From 66-474 sp040255405 (GTDB taxonomy: Bacteria > Pseudomonadota > Gammaproteobacteria > Xanthomonadales > Rhodanobacteraceae), in the NCBI GenBank assembly GCA_040255405.1, contig JBDZUX010000008.1, forward strand, positions 1-64,000: DNA of 64,000 bases, in the 5' to 3' direction. Both the position numbers and the translations under genes were made by a program. Position 1 is the first letter of the stretch. Each line of letters begins with the position of its first letter. The notes under the pieces are model-generated. The model was given only the letters and a program-made list of their open reading frames with translations, made no database searches and was not told the origin of the DNA. Positions 1 through 9,362 of this stretch are shown one piece after another.

Positions 1-37
1 TCCGGGGATCGTTGCAAGGCCGTTCGGGGTGGCCTGC

Positions 38-2431
38 ATGCCAGACGATGCGTCAGCAAGGGAGTACCACAGCGGCGACTGCGTGATCCTGCCGGCCACC
101 CGGCGGTTGCTGCGCGAGGGCGCCGAGGTCGAGCTGGAAGCCAAGGTGTTCGACCTGATCCTGCTGCTGGTGCGCGACCATGCACGCGCGCTGGGCAAGC
201 AGGAACTTATCGAAAAATTGTGGGGACGCCGCCCCATCACCGACGCGGCGCTCAGCCAGTTGATCTACAAGGCCCGGCGCGCGTGCGGCGACGACGGCGA
301 ACGCCAGTCCGTGATCCGCACCATCTACGGACGTGGCTTGCAGTGGGTGGCGCCGGTGCGCGAAGTTGTCGTCGAACCGCCAGTTCCGGATGCGTCACCG
401 GACAGCGGCAATCCGCCCGTTCGAATGCCTGCGGCCGCTGCCGCGGCGCCGCGTGCACGCCGGCGACTCGCGCGGCCGATCGCGGCTGCAATCGCATTGT
501 TCGCGATCTGCGTGGCGCTGGCGTGGTGGCTGGTGCCGCGCGGCGTGGCGCACGACGCGGCCGGGCCGCCTCGCATCGCGTTGCTGCCGATCGAGAACGC
601 GACCGGTGATCCGTCCCTAGATTGGACCGAGCGGGGCGTGCCGGGACTGATCGGAAGCTTGCTCGATCCGTTGCGTGGCATCGACGTCGTCGATCCGCTG
701 CAGGTCGCGCGTGTATGGAACTTCGCCGTGCCACCGGGAAGCAGCCGCGTCGAACACACCCGCAAAGTGATCGGCGCATCGATCCTCGTCACCGGCAAGT
801 TGCGCAAGCTCGGCAGCGTGTACGAATTGTCGCTGCACGTCGCCGATGCACACCGCGACGCCGACGTCGTGCTGGCCGGTTCCGCACCGGGCGTCCTCGC
901 GGTCTCGGCGGTACGGCGTATCCGCGACGCCCTGGACCTGGCGCCGCAATCGGCACCAGCGTTGGCAACGGCACCCGTCGATCCTTATCTCGCGCAAACC
1001 TTCGCGCGCGGCATGGATGCGGGGATGCACGGGCGCTGGTCGGACGCGAAACCGTATTTCGCGTTGTGCGCGAAGGAGGCGCCCCGCTTCCTGCCCTGCC
1101 GGCTGCGGCTCGGAGAGGCCCAAACGAACACCGACCAGCTCGGCGAAGCGGGAAAGACGCTGGAGTCCCTGCTGGCCGAAGCGCGTAGCCGCGACGATAC
1201 CGGCATGGTCGCCAACGCCCTCTTCCAGCTTGCAGCCGTGTCGCTGACCCGGCACGAACACGCGACCGCGCTGCAACGCCTGCAGGAAGCCGCGCCCTTG
1301 GCCCGGAAACTGGGCGATCCGGCGGTCCAGGCCCGCATCGCGCTCAAATCGGTGGATGTCGCCTCGCGCCTGAAGCGCTTCGACGTTGCCGATCGCGACC
1401 TCCAGTTGGCGCGCCAACTGATCCAGCGCCATGCGCTGGAAGACACCAAACCCGATCTCCACAACAGCGAGTCCTTTCTAGCCTCGGCGCGCGGAGACTA
1501 TCCGGCCGCGGAAAAGGCCGATCGCGATGCCCTGGCCGCCAGCACCGCGCTGGGCAACGAGACCAATGCGGCAGGTGATGCCTACAACCTCGGGCTGGAC
1601 CTGTTGCGCCAGAAGAAAACCGCGGATGCGCTGCCACTGCTGGCGTACACCTATCGGATGGGGGGCAAGCTGCAGAACGCGCGGCTGGAGTTTTCCGGCG
1701 GCGACAACCTGGCGATCCTGCTCCTGAATGCGGGCGTCGACGAACGGGTAGGCCCGATCGCCGAGCGCATGCTGGACATCGGGCGGCAACAAAAGAATCC
1801 GGTGTGGCAGGCGCTGGCGCTGATCCTGCGCGGCGGCAGCGAATGGAACGCCGGCGATCGCAAGGCCGCGCTCGCCAGCGCGCGGCAATCGGCGGCGCTG
1901 GTCGATCCGGGCCAGGATCCGGACTTGTGGATCGCCCTGCAATACAACGTGGCGATGGCGATGGTCTTCGAGGACCCGGAGTCGCTGCCCGCGGTTTCGA
2001 AGCAGGTCGATGCGGTGATCGCGAAGCAACCCCGGCCGGCGGACTATCGCTATTCGCAAGCGCTGGTCCGGGCCATGGCCGCCGCGCCAGGCGACCAGGC
2101 CGCGGCGGTGCGCGACCTCGCGGCTGCCGCCGCTGCCGCGCACCCGGGTGACCCGACCCACGGTGACCTGCATCGCGCAGCGCTGGTCGTTGCCCTGGCC
2201 ACGGGAGATGCGGACGCGGCACGCGCGGGCCTGCGCGACTTCGATCCATCCGCCAGCCATGACGCCGACATCCTGCTCCTGGCGTCGCAATGGGCGCAGC
2301 AGCAGGGCGACTCGACCCTGGCCGCGAAGGTGGCGCAGCGCCTGAAGGCGTTGCGCGAGACCGCCCTCGCCGCGTTGCGCAAATCCGGCCCCGATGCGAT
2401 TGCCGACAGCGAGGGCGTACCAGGCAATTGA
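38..2431 (+). CDS. CadC-type winged-helix regulator with membrane anchor and TPR-like region
   Basis: This is a predicted transmembrane transcription regulator of 797 residues. Residues about 10-105 form an OmpR/PhoB-type winged-helix DNA-binding domain (Trans_reg_C), with the typical ending IRTIYGRGLQWVAPV. A single hydrophobic segment at about 146-166 follows an arginine-rich stretch, so the DNA-binding part would be cytoplasmic. The rest is an alanine-rich, TPR-like helical region that would lie in the periplasm. The ATG at 38 has a GGGGTGG stretch five bases upstream and is preferred over the GTG at 29. The signal sensed and the target genes are not visible. A cupin gene and the HEAT operon lie downstream on the same strand. 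The fold is clear; the function beyond regulation is inferred. Confidence 0.82.
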   Translation: MPDDASAREYHSGDCVILPATRRLLREGAEVELEAKVFDLILLLVRDHARALGKQELIEKLWGRRPITDAALSQLIYKARRACGDDGERQSVIRTIYGRGLQWVAPVREVVVEPPVPDASPDSGNPPVRMPAAAAAAPRARRRLARPIAAAIALFAICVALAWWLVPRGVAHDAAGPPRIALLPIENATGDPSLDWTERGVPGLIGSLLDPLRGIDVVDPLQVARVWNFAVPPGSSRVEHTRKVIGASILVTGKLRKLGSVYELSLHVADAHRDADVVLAGSAPGVLAVSAVRRIRDALDLAPQSAPALATAPVDPYLAQTFARGMDAGMHGRWSDAKPYFALCAKEAPRFLPCRLRLGEAQTNTDQLGEAGKTLESLLAEARSRDDTGMVANALFQLAAVSLTRHEHATALQRLQEAAPLARKLGDPAVQARIALKSVDVASRLKRFDVADRDLQLARQLIQRHALEDTKPDLHNSESFLASARGDYPAAEKADRDALAASTALGNETNAAGDAYNLGLDLLRQKKTADALPLLAYTYRMGGKLQNARLEFSGGDNLAILLLNAGVDERVGPIAERMLDIGRQQKNPVWQALALILRGGSEWNAGDRKAALASARQSAALVDPGQDPDLWIALQYNVAMAMVFEDPESLPAVSKQVDAVIAKQPRPADYRYSQALVRAMAAAPGDQAAAVRDLAAAAAAAHPGDPTHGDLHRAALVVALATGDADAARAGLRDFDPSASHDADILLLASQWAQQQGDSTLAAKVAQRLKALRETALAALRKSGPDAIADSEGVPGN

Positions 2432-2767
2432 ACGTTCCTGCATACGTGCGTCGCGGCTGCAGAACCCCTCGATGAAGAAACAACAGGTTCACCGCGCGGC
2501 ATTGCCGCTCTCGACGCCGCAGAAATTCCGCGGACAAGTTGCTGATCCGAAAGCCGCGTGAGCTTTCATAACAACCTCGTCAGCGGTGCCTAAGCCCTTC
2601 CTCAAGATCCTTTTGCGCCGCTCGGGTGCAATGACCACCCTGTCGCGCCGCCGCTTCGACCGGGCGAAGGAGCTGCCAATGGAAGACAGACCAGGCCGTC
2701 CGGACAGCGGAACGGCGGCGCGACACCTTTGCATGATTTCCCGCCGGGGAAGGAGACGCAGACATCC
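2432..2767. other. Intergenic region without a recognised gene
   Basis: These 336 bases separate the winged-helix regulator from the cupin gene. I see no conserved protein, RNA gene or strong terminator in them. Short open frames on both strands have arginine- and proline-rich translations typical of non-coding GC-rich DNA. The last 20 bases carry the AGGAG that probably serves the cupin start at 2768. Confidence 0.5.
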
Positions 2768-3169
2768 ATGACCGTCCTGCCACGAGCCGATATCGAGACT
2801 TTCCACCTGCCCGGCCTGACCCACCAGACGCTGGCCAGCCTCACCCGCGGCACCTACACCATGGAAGTGTGGCGACAGACGCTCGCTCCCGGCGCAGTGA
2901 CCCCGTGGCACCGGCACGCGTGCGAGGGCGTCGTCGTGATCCTCTCCGGCCACGGCGAATATCGAATGCCGGGCCGGACCGAAGCATTCGGGCCGCACGC
3001 CACGCTGATCGTGGAATCCGACGCGGTGCACCAATTCGCCAACACCGGCGACGCACCTCTGGAATTGCTGGCCGCTTTGGGCATGACGCCGGTGACCGTG
3101 CTGGACGCCGCCGGACACCTGCTGGAACTGCCCTGGGATACGCCGCTGCCGGCGGACGCTCTCGACTGA
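2768..3169 (+). CDS. Small single-domain cupin protein
   Basis: The product is 133 residues and fits a single cupin barrel. The first cupin motif is visible as G-x5-HRH-x2-E-x6-G (PWHRHACEGVVVI), giving two histidines and a glutamate as metal ligands. The second motif supplies a further histidine in SDAVHQFAN. No catalytic function can be assigned; such small cupins bind metals or small ligands, or act as isomerases or dioxygenases. The ATG at 2768 lies 12 bases after AGGAG. An upstream TTG at 2729 is in frame but would add an atypical tail. The gene stands alone, about 90 bases before the HEAT-repeat operon. Confidence 0.8.
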   Translation: MTVLPRADIETFHLPGLTHQTLASLTRGTYTMEVWRQTLAPGAVTPWHRHACEGVVVILSGHGEYRMPGRTEAFGPHATLIVESDAVHQFANTGDAPLELLAALGMTPVTVLDAAGHLLELPWDTPLPADALD

Positions 3170-3259
3170 TCCGTGTCGCCGGCTACACGGACAACAGCGC
3201 ATGACCAGCAAAGATGACTTGCTGCCGCCACGCAGCATGCCGACACGGGGTAAACACAG

Positions 3260-5074
3260 GTGAAAATCAAGCGGATCCTGGTCCTGGTGGCCGCGTGTGC
3301 ATCGTGCTTTTGCAGCGCGCTTGCCGTTGCGGGCACCCATGAGACTGAACTGGCCGCGCAGTTCGAGGCTGCGACCCCGGCGGAGCGTGCCAAGCCCTCC
3401 AGCCTCCTCAACTACCGCAACAACACGTCCGCGACGGTGGCGGCACTGGTGCCGTTCCTCAAGAGCAGCGATGCCGATCTGCGCGCCGACACGGCCTACG
3501 TGTTCGGGCGTTTCCACAGCAGCGCACTGCAGCCGGCCATACCTGGGCTGGTCATCGCACTGACCGGCGATCCGGCATGGCGCGTGCGCGCCAATGCGGC
3601 GTATGCGCTGATGACCGTGCCGAAGAGCGCCGGCGCCCTCGCCGTCTTCGAGAAGTGCACCTCCGATCGCGACGAACGGGTCCGCGCGGCGTGCGCCAAG
3701 GGCCTCGGCATCATCGCGAAAGCGCAGCACGCCGGCGACGCCCGCGTGATGTCCTCGCTCGCCGCGAGTCTCGGCGACGCGTCGCGACTGGTCCGGTACG
3801 GCGCGGCCACGGCGTTCGCGGAACTGGAATCGACCGACACTTTCGTCATCCATGCACTGGCCGCGCGCCTCGATGTCGAGCCTGACCCGTGGGTCCGCGG
3901 CGCGATCGCGCAGGCCATTGCGATGTCGGGTGCGGCCGCCGAACCGGCGCTGCCGGCATTGACGCGCGCCGTGCTCGACCCGCTGCCGCTGTACACGGCG
4001 AACCAAGTGATCGCCGCGATGACCGCGATCGGCGCACCGGCCGTGCCCACGCTCGTCGCGACACTGGCATACCGCACACCGGGCGCACGGTATCCGGCCC
4101 GCGCGGCGATCGCCGCGAAGACCGCTTTGGTGCAACTGCAGGTTCCGATGACCGCGCCGCTGATCACCGCCGTTCAACGCGGCCCGGCTCAGCAGCGCAT
4201 GCTCGCCGCCATGGTGCTCGGCAAGAAGGGCGCCGGAGCCGTTGAAGCGATCCCCGCCCTGGCCGCCGCACTCGATGATGAGGACGCCAGCGTTCGTCGG
4301 GCCGCGACCGAGACGCTCGGCGATTTGGCGGAGTACGACACCGGAGCGTTGCCCGCACTGCTCGGCGCGCTGGAGGATCCCGACGCGAACGTGCGCGAAG
4401 CCGCCGTCAACGCACTGGATGACGGCTTGGGGGGGACATTTGTCAGCAACGCTCGCGCGATGGCCGCCTCCCGCGCCGGCCAACCTGTACCCAAACCCGT
4501 GGCCATCTTGCCGCCCCCGCTTGTTGCGCGGATGGCCCGGGCGCTCGGTGCCCGTCTTGGCGATTCCGACATGGCCGTCGCCGGCCTTGCAGCGGAGGCC
4601 CTCGGGAAAATGGGCCCGCAAGCCGCGCCTGCACTCGCCGCATTGGAAACGGCATTGCTCGACCCGGACGGCGACAATGCGCGCGATGTCGCCGATGCGC
4701 TGGCCGCGATGGGCAGCATCGGCGCACCCCTCCTGATCGAAGCGGTTCGCACTGGTGCATCCTCCGCCGACCAGAACAACATCGGCATTCGCGGCCGCGC
4801 CGCGGCCGGTCTCGCGACCTTGGCCGGGAACAAACAACTCGGCGACTACAAGGACGCGGCCGTGGCCGCGCTGATCGATGGGCTTTCCGATCCGCGCAGC
4901 GATGTACGCGGCCAGGTCGCCGAAGCCCTCGGCGAGCTGGGCCCTGCGGGGGATCTCCCATCGATGCAGGGCACGGTCGTCGCGGCGCTCAAGAATGCGA
5001 TGGGTCGGGAGCAGGACGACAACGCCAAACAGTCCATGCAACTGGCGATGCGGAACTGGGGAGCAGGTTCATGA
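3260..5074 (+). CDS. Secreted HEAT-repeat protein
   Basis: The product is 604 residues, with an N-terminal signal peptide (MKIKRILVLVAACASCFC, then a cleavage site near ALAVAG). The remainder is built of HEAT-like helical repeats, seen as recurring units such as DLRADTAYVFGRF, VRANAAYALM, VRAACAKGLG and VRRAATETLGDLA. The protein is probably a periplasmic alpha-solenoid scaffold for protein-protein contact; I recognise no catalytic motif. The start is GTG at 3260. Its stop overlaps the next gene by four bases (ATGA), so translation is probably coupled. It opens a set of four overlapping genes ending in an O-antigen-ligase-like protein. The role is unknown. Confidence 0.85.
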   Translation: MKIKRILVLVAACASCFCSALAVAGTHETELAAQFEAATPAERAKPSSLLNYRNNTSATVAALVPFLKSSDADLRADTAYVFGRFHSSALQPAIPGLVIALTGDPAWRVRANAAYALMTVPKSAGALAVFEKCTSDRDERVRAACAKGLGIIAKAQHAGDARVMSSLAASLGDASRLVRYGAATAFAELESTDTFVIHALAARLDVEPDPWVRGAIAQAIAMSGAAAEPALPALTRAVLDPLPLYTANQVIAAMTAIGAPAVPTLVATLAYRTPGARYPARAAIAAKTALVQLQVPMTAPLITAVQRGPAQQRMLAAMVLGKKGAGAVEAIPALAAALDDEDASVRRAATETLGDLAEYDTGALPALLGALEDPDANVREAAVNALDDGLGGTFVSNARAMAASRAGQPVPKPVAILPPPLVARMARALGARLGDSDMAVAGLAAEALGKMGPQAAPALAALETALLDPDGDNARDVADALAAMGSIGAPLLIEAVRTGASSADQNNIGIRGRAAAGLATLAGNKQLGDYKDAAVAALIDGLSDPRSDVRGQVAEALGELGPAGDLPSMQGTVVAALKNAMGREQDDNAKQSMQLAMRNWGAGS

Positions 5075-6324
5075 GACGTTTCGGACGGGGTGCGACCGGC
5101 TGCGGCATCCTTGCGGCCGTCATGATGGCGGCGCTGGGGCTGGCGTCGTGTTCCGGCAACCACGCGGACGGCGCCAGCGACAATGGTCCCGGCGACGGCG
5201 CGGCGAAGGCCACGCTCGCCATCACCGCTTCGCTGGATGGCCGCGACGTGACGAGCGACAGCGGCGGCATGATCGCCGATTCGCACGGCCACTATGCCGG
5301 CGACCTGGAGAGCAGCTCCGACGGCCTCGAAGCCACGCTTGCGCCCGGCAAGTACAAGGTCCTCGTCACCTACCAGGGCGCTGGTTACGACGGCGCGCTG
5401 CCGATGCAGGTGCTCGATGTCGAAATAAAGCCCGGCCAGACCACCAGGAAGGCCGTCACGCTGGACGAGCATGTCTCGATGGCGATGCTGCAAGTGCTGC
5501 AGCAAATGTCGCAGGCGGCCTTGGCGGCCGCGGACCGGGGCGCGCGCGATGGTACGTCACCCGGAGATTCCCCCGGCGCACCCAGTCATGCGGACCCGGC
5601 ACGCCTCGTGGCATTCGCGACCTGTGCGGGCCTGCCCCGGGATTACTTCGGCAAGGCCGACGACATCCCGTCGGAACAACTGGACACCAAACCCGCACTG
5701 GTACTGCCCACGGTGCAAGCCATCGCCATGCCCACACCGCCGCGTGCGACGCCGATGCAGGCGGCTTTCGATGCGATGTGGGCCGGCAACCTGGAAGCCG
5801 CGGCCATCGCCGACGCCGTCGAACAAACGATGGCGGGACTGCGCGTGGCGATTGTCTGGGGCGACATGGACAGCGCGGGCAAGCTTGCCGAACACCTTTC
5901 GACATTGCTGCCGCGGATGGCCGCTGCAGGCAAGGCCAGCCGGCTTGCCGAAGCGAAACTGCTGCGCCTGGCGGTTGCGCCCCTGCTGCAGCGCAATCCG
6001 CCGCCCATGTTCAACGTCGACGATCCCGTCGGCATGCAGCAGGCGTTCATCGCCTGGCAGCAAAAACTCGAGCAGGACGGTCTGCCGCCACAAGCCGTGG
6101 CGACGCTCAAGCGCGGTGGCTGGACCGACCATGACATCGCCGCGATGACCGCAAACGCAATCCGGGCGCCGGCAGGACAAGTCGTGCCGCAGACGATCGT
6201 CGGCGCGGCGCTGCTGGCCGCGACCATCCGGCGCGACGAACAAGGCAACGGCAAACAGGTTGCCGCCGCCACCGTCGAACTCGACAGGCTGCAAAAGGGG
6301 GTAACGCGCTGTGGCTCACTCTGA
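5071..6324 (+). CDS. Predicted lipoprotein of unknown function
   Basis: The product is 417 residues with a lipoprotein signal. A hydrophobic stretch ends in LASC, so Cys27 would be lipidated. Residues about 45-140 look like a beta-rich domain (for example LAPGKYKVLVTYQGAGYDG), similar in style to carboxypeptidase-regulatory or transthyretin-like folds. The C-terminal two thirds are alanine-rich and helical. I do not recognise the family. It overlaps the HEAT gene by four bases and is itself overlapped by the next gene by 14 bases, so the three are surely co-transcribed and may act together at the envelope. Confidence 0.75.
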   Translation: MRRFGRGATGCGILAAVMMAALGLASCSGNHADGASDNGPGDGAAKATLAITASLDGRDVTSDSGGMIADSHGHYAGDLESSSDGLEATLAPGKYKVLVTYQGAGYDGALPMQVLDVEIKPGQTTRKAVTLDEHVSMAMLQVLQQMSQAALAAADRGARDGTSPGDSPGAPSHADPARLVAFATCAGLPRDYFGKADDIPSEQLDTKPALVLPTVQAIAMPTPPRATPMQAAFDAMWAGNLEAAAIADAVEQTMAGLRVAIVWGDMDSAGKLAEHLSTLLPRMAAAGKASRLAEAKLLRLAVAPLLQRNPPPMFNVDDPVGMQQAFIAWQQKLEQDGLPPQAVATLKRGGWTDHDIAAMTANAIRAPAGQVVPQTIVGAALLAATIRRDEQGNGKQVAAATVELDRLQKGVTRCGSL

Positions 6325-7168
6325 ACGCACGCCCCACGCGCGTGTCGATGGATGCGGCGGCCGGCGCAAATGGGCGCTCGTCGCAGGCATGTGCATCGCC
6401 TTGCTGGCGATGCAACCGGCGCCTGCCCAGACCTCGAGTCAAATACAACAGGGCACCGCGGACGCCATCTACAAACTCAACTTCCTCACGGAGATGGCCG
6501 CGCTTGCCCGGGATCCGGCGCTGCAGCAACAGCTCAGGCAACAGATCGCCGAGGCACTGCAGGAACTCCAATCCCTGAACTGGCAAGCCTACCGCCACTG
6601 CGAAGCGATGCGACATCCGACCCAAGGCAACAGCGGCGACATCTACAAGTGGGCCGAAGAGGAAAAACACCGGAACGAAGCGATGCAAGGCCTTTCCGGC
6701 ATTTCCAGGATTTTCGGCGGCGTGCCGAGCCAGGCAGGCGCGGCGCTTTCGGCGCCCAGTGACGAGGCAGTTGGCACCGCGAAGGGCATCGTGATCGACA
6801 GCGCCGAAAAGCTGGCCCAAGGCACCAATCTGTCGGGACTGGTCAACAAGCTCGGCCCCGCGCTTGCCATGCTGGAAGGCGGCACCCAGCTCTACAACGC
6901 ATGGCAGGCAGTGAAGGCGGGCAGCGACGTGATCGACCAACGTAATGCTGCCGACGCGGCACTGACCGATTGCAGGAAGCCGCTGAATCCGGAACAGCTG
7001 GACCAGGGTACGCCCTATTTGCGCCCGTTCCCGCCGGGACCGCTGCCGGGGCCGCCGAAGAACCCGCCGCCACGGCAGTCACCCAATCCGAAACAGCCTC
7101 CGCAAAAACCGATCCCGCTGGGACAGTTCCTGCAGCAGATGCTGGGTGCAAGCGGGCATGGCGGGTGA
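6311..7168 (+). CDS. Secreted protein with proline-rich tail, unknown function
   Basis: The product is 285 residues when started at the GTG at 6311. A hydrophobic segment at about 22-36 is followed by APAQ, a plausible signal-peptidase I site, so the mature protein starts near residue 40. The middle is helical and charged. The last 45 residues are very rich in proline, with runs such as PFPPGPLPGPPKNPPP. No known domain is evident. It overlaps the lipoprotein gene by 14 bases and the ligase-like gene by about 11, and so belongs to the same translationally coupled set. Because the predicted start lies inside the upstream gene, a later in-frame start cannot be excluded. Confidence 0.68.
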   Translation: MAHSERTPHARVDGCGGRRKWALVAGMCIALLAMQPAPAQTSSQIQQGTADAIYKLNFLTEMAALARDPALQQQLRQQIAEALQELQSLNWQAYRHCEAMRHPTQGNSGDIYKWAEEEKHRNEAMQGLSGISRIFGGVPSQAGAALSAPSDEAVGTAKGIVIDSAEKLAQGTNLSGLVNKLGPALAMLEGGTQLYNAWQAVKAGSDVIDQRNAADAALTDCRKPLNPEQLDQGTPYLRPFPPGPLPGPPKNPPPRQSPNPKQPPQKPIPLGQFLQQMLGASGHGG

Positions 7169-9254
7169 ACCGATCCAAGCCATCCCTGCGACATCGTTGC
7201 GTTCGAGGGGTGCGCTTGCCGGGCTGAACGCATGCGGCGTCCTGGTCGCGGCCATCGTGCTGGTCGTGCCGCTGGCGGTCGATCCGTTCGGGTTGCGGGC
7301 ATTCCTGCCGGTCAAGCAAGCGGTACTGCTTTTCGGCAGTGCGCTCGCGGCGCTGGTCGCGACCGTGCGGTACGCCGAAAAAGCGTGGAGAGAGGACGCT
7401 GCACACGCGCGGCAACGGGCAGCCATGCGATCAGGCGCGTGGCTGACCGCCGCCGCGATCGCGCTGTGGTCGTGGTCGCTCATCGCGGTCACACCGCGTG
7501 CGCTCAACCCGACGCTGCACCTCGGCTTCGGCTGGGCATGCCTGTCGGCATGCCTCGTGGTCTTTTTCATGGCGCTGCTGTACGCGCAACAGGCGCGCAT
7601 CGCCGGCGAGCGACAAAATTTCGAACTCCTGCTCGGCGCCGTCGCCGTCGCGGCCTTGGCGATGGCGTGTCATGCGTGCCTGCAGGCCGCGAACATGGAT
7701 CCGCTGGCCTGGCTCGTCGGCAGGCCCGTCCAGGAATCCGGCCGCTGGCGGATCTTCACGACCACCGGCAATCCCGACTGGACCGCCGAATTCCTCGCGG
7801 CAGCCGCACCCATTGCGGTGTGGTGGGCGTCCCGTTTCACGCGCGGCGCGGTATGGCTTTGGCTGCTGTTCATCGCCGCCATCCTGCCGACCGGCTCTAG
7901 GCTCGGCTTGGCTGGACTGCTTCTCGGTGCCACGCTCCACACGTGGGTACGTCGGCGCGATAACGGTAAAAGCCGTACCCCGCTGAACCTGGCAAGCCTT
8001 TGCTTCGCAGGCCCGATCGCGCTTGCAGCGCTGGCTTTGCTCGTGCGCGACGATGGCTATGCGGCGGCGTTGCTGCGGTGGAACGACTTGCATTCCGTGC
8101 TCGGCCGTTTGCAGTTGTGGCAGGCGTCGCTGCATCTGATCGCGGCAAGACCGCTCCACGGCTACGGCCTCGACCATTTCTCCCTGGTGCTGCCCGACGG
8201 ATTTCGCGCCGTGGCGGCGTCTCTGGATCCGGTCGCGCGCAGCCGGATGCCCGACTTGCTGACCGCGCATGCGCACAACGACTTTCTCGAGACAGCCGTG
8301 GAGACAGGCATCCCGGGTACGTTGCTGCTGCTGGCGCTGTTCGCACTGGCGTTGTCCGCGGTACGGCGTGCGCTCGATTCGATCCCCNNNNNNNNNNNNN
8401 NNNNNNNNNNNNNNNNNNNNNNNNNNNNNNNNNNNNNNNNNNNNNNNNNNNNNNNNNNNNNNNNNNNNNNNNNNNNNNNNNNNNNNNGTGCGCCCAATCG
8501 CTCCCGGGTTGCGACCGCCATCCCCGCCCTCACCGCTTCACTGGGCGTACTTTTCATGCTGGCCTTGGCATCGGCGCCGCTGCATACGCCCGCAACGGCG
8601 CTGTTGTTCTGGCTGGTGCTCGGTTGCGTCGCGGGTTTGACGCAAGCGACGGCAACTGACCGGCCGCACCGGACACGCACCGGTCACCGCGCGTGGCAAC
8701 GTGCCGGCAGCGTTGCCGCGATCTGCGCGATCCTTGCGATCACTGCATGGGCCGGCCAACGCGCGTTCGCGCTGCTGGCCGGAAACCGGCTGGCGGCAGC
8801 GGCTGCCGCGATGACGGCGACCGGGCAAACGCCCGAAGCCCGGCGTCTTTACGAGCGCGCATTGGCACGCGCGCCGTGGGATCACGAAAGTGGCGTTGCC
8901 CTGGCCTCGTTGTTGATCGCCGATCGGCGGCCGGATGCGGCACTGCGCGTGCTGGATGGCGTCGACGCCTGGTCGCAAAGCCGCGAGAGCTGGTTGGCAC
9001 GCACGCAGGCCTTGATGCTCGAGCACGACACGTGCGCTGCGCTGCGGATGGCGGAATACGCCGCCGCCGCGGTGCCCGACTTCCTGCGCGTCCAGATGCT
9101 CCGGGCACACCTGGCGGCACGCCTGGGGAAAACGTCGGAAGCCGAGGCGGCGTTGCAGCAGGTATTGCTGTCACCGCAGCGTTCGACGCGTGCACGGCGG
9201 ATCATGCTCGAAGCGGCGCGATCGTCGGCCGGACAGCCCCGGGAAGCCTCCTGA
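7158..9254 (+). CDS. O-antigen-ligase-like membrane protein with TPR-like tail (interrupted by assembly gap)
   Basis: This is a polytopic inner-membrane protein of the Wzy_C/O-antigen ligase superfamily. Many hydrophobic segments precede the family hallmark in a periplasmic loop (PLHGYGLDHFSLV, then AHAHNDFLETAVETGIPG). The C-terminal 170 residues, after the last membrane segments, are helical and TPR-like. Members of the superfamily transfer lipid-linked glycans onto lipid A core or proteins; the acceptor here is unknown. The ATG at 7158 is preferred to the GTG at 7146. A run of exactly 100 N at 8388-8487 removes part of the membrane region. Both sides read in the same frame across 100 bases, but the true gap length is unknown. 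Confidence 0.78.
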   Translation: MAGEPIQAIPATSLRSRGALAGLNACGVLVAAIVLVVPLAVDPFGLRAFLPVKQAVLLFGSALAALVATVRYAEKAWREDAAHARQRAAMRSGAWLTAAAIALWSWSLIAVTPRALNPTLHLGFGWACLSACLVVFFMALLYAQQARIAGERQNFELLLGAVAVAALAMACHACLQAANMDPLAWLVGRPVQESGRWRIFTTTGNPDWTAEFLAAAAPIAVWWASRFTRGAVWLWLLFIAAILPTGSRLGLAGLLLGATLHTWVRRRDNGKSRTPLNLASLCFAGPIALAALALLVRDDGYAAALLRWNDLHSVLGRLQLWQASLHLIAARPLHGYGLDHFSLVLPDGFRAVAASLDPVARSRMPDLLTAHAHNDFLETAVETGIPGTLLLLALFALALSAVRRALDSIPXXXXXXXXXXXXXXXXXXXXXXXXXXXXXXXXXXAPNRSRVATAIPALTASLGVLFMLALASAPLHTPATALLFWLVLGCVAGLTQATATDRPHRTRTGHRAWQRAGSVAAICAILAITAWAGQRAFALLAGNRLAAAAAAMTATGQTPEARRLYERALARAPWDHESGVALASLLIADRRPDAALRVLDGVDAWSQSRESWLARTQALMLEHDTCAALRMAEYAAAAVPDFLRVQMLRAHLAARLGKTSEAEAALQQVLLSPQRSTRARRIMLEAARSSAGQPREAS
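8388..8487. other. Assembly gap of 100 N
   Basis: This is a run of exactly 100 undetermined bases, the usual placeholder for a scaffold gap of unknown size. It falls inside the ligase-like gene. Hydrophobic protein sequence continues on both sides, so the missing DNA is probably coding, but an inserted element in the gap cannot be excluded. Confidence 0.98.
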
Positions 9255-9362
9255 TCGGCACTCCGGACGCGGCACCCCACGCCATTCCCTTTCGACGCGC
9301 CGGCGGACCCGCCAATCACACCGCATGACACAATGCGCGGATTCATTTCGCACCGTGTCCTG

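Noticed and set aside
2489..5041. An 850-codon open frame on the minus strand opposite the HEAT-repeat gene
   Set aside because: Its translation is arginine- and glycine-rich with no signal peptide or domain. It is an antisense shadow produced by high GC at codon position three of the HEAT gene.
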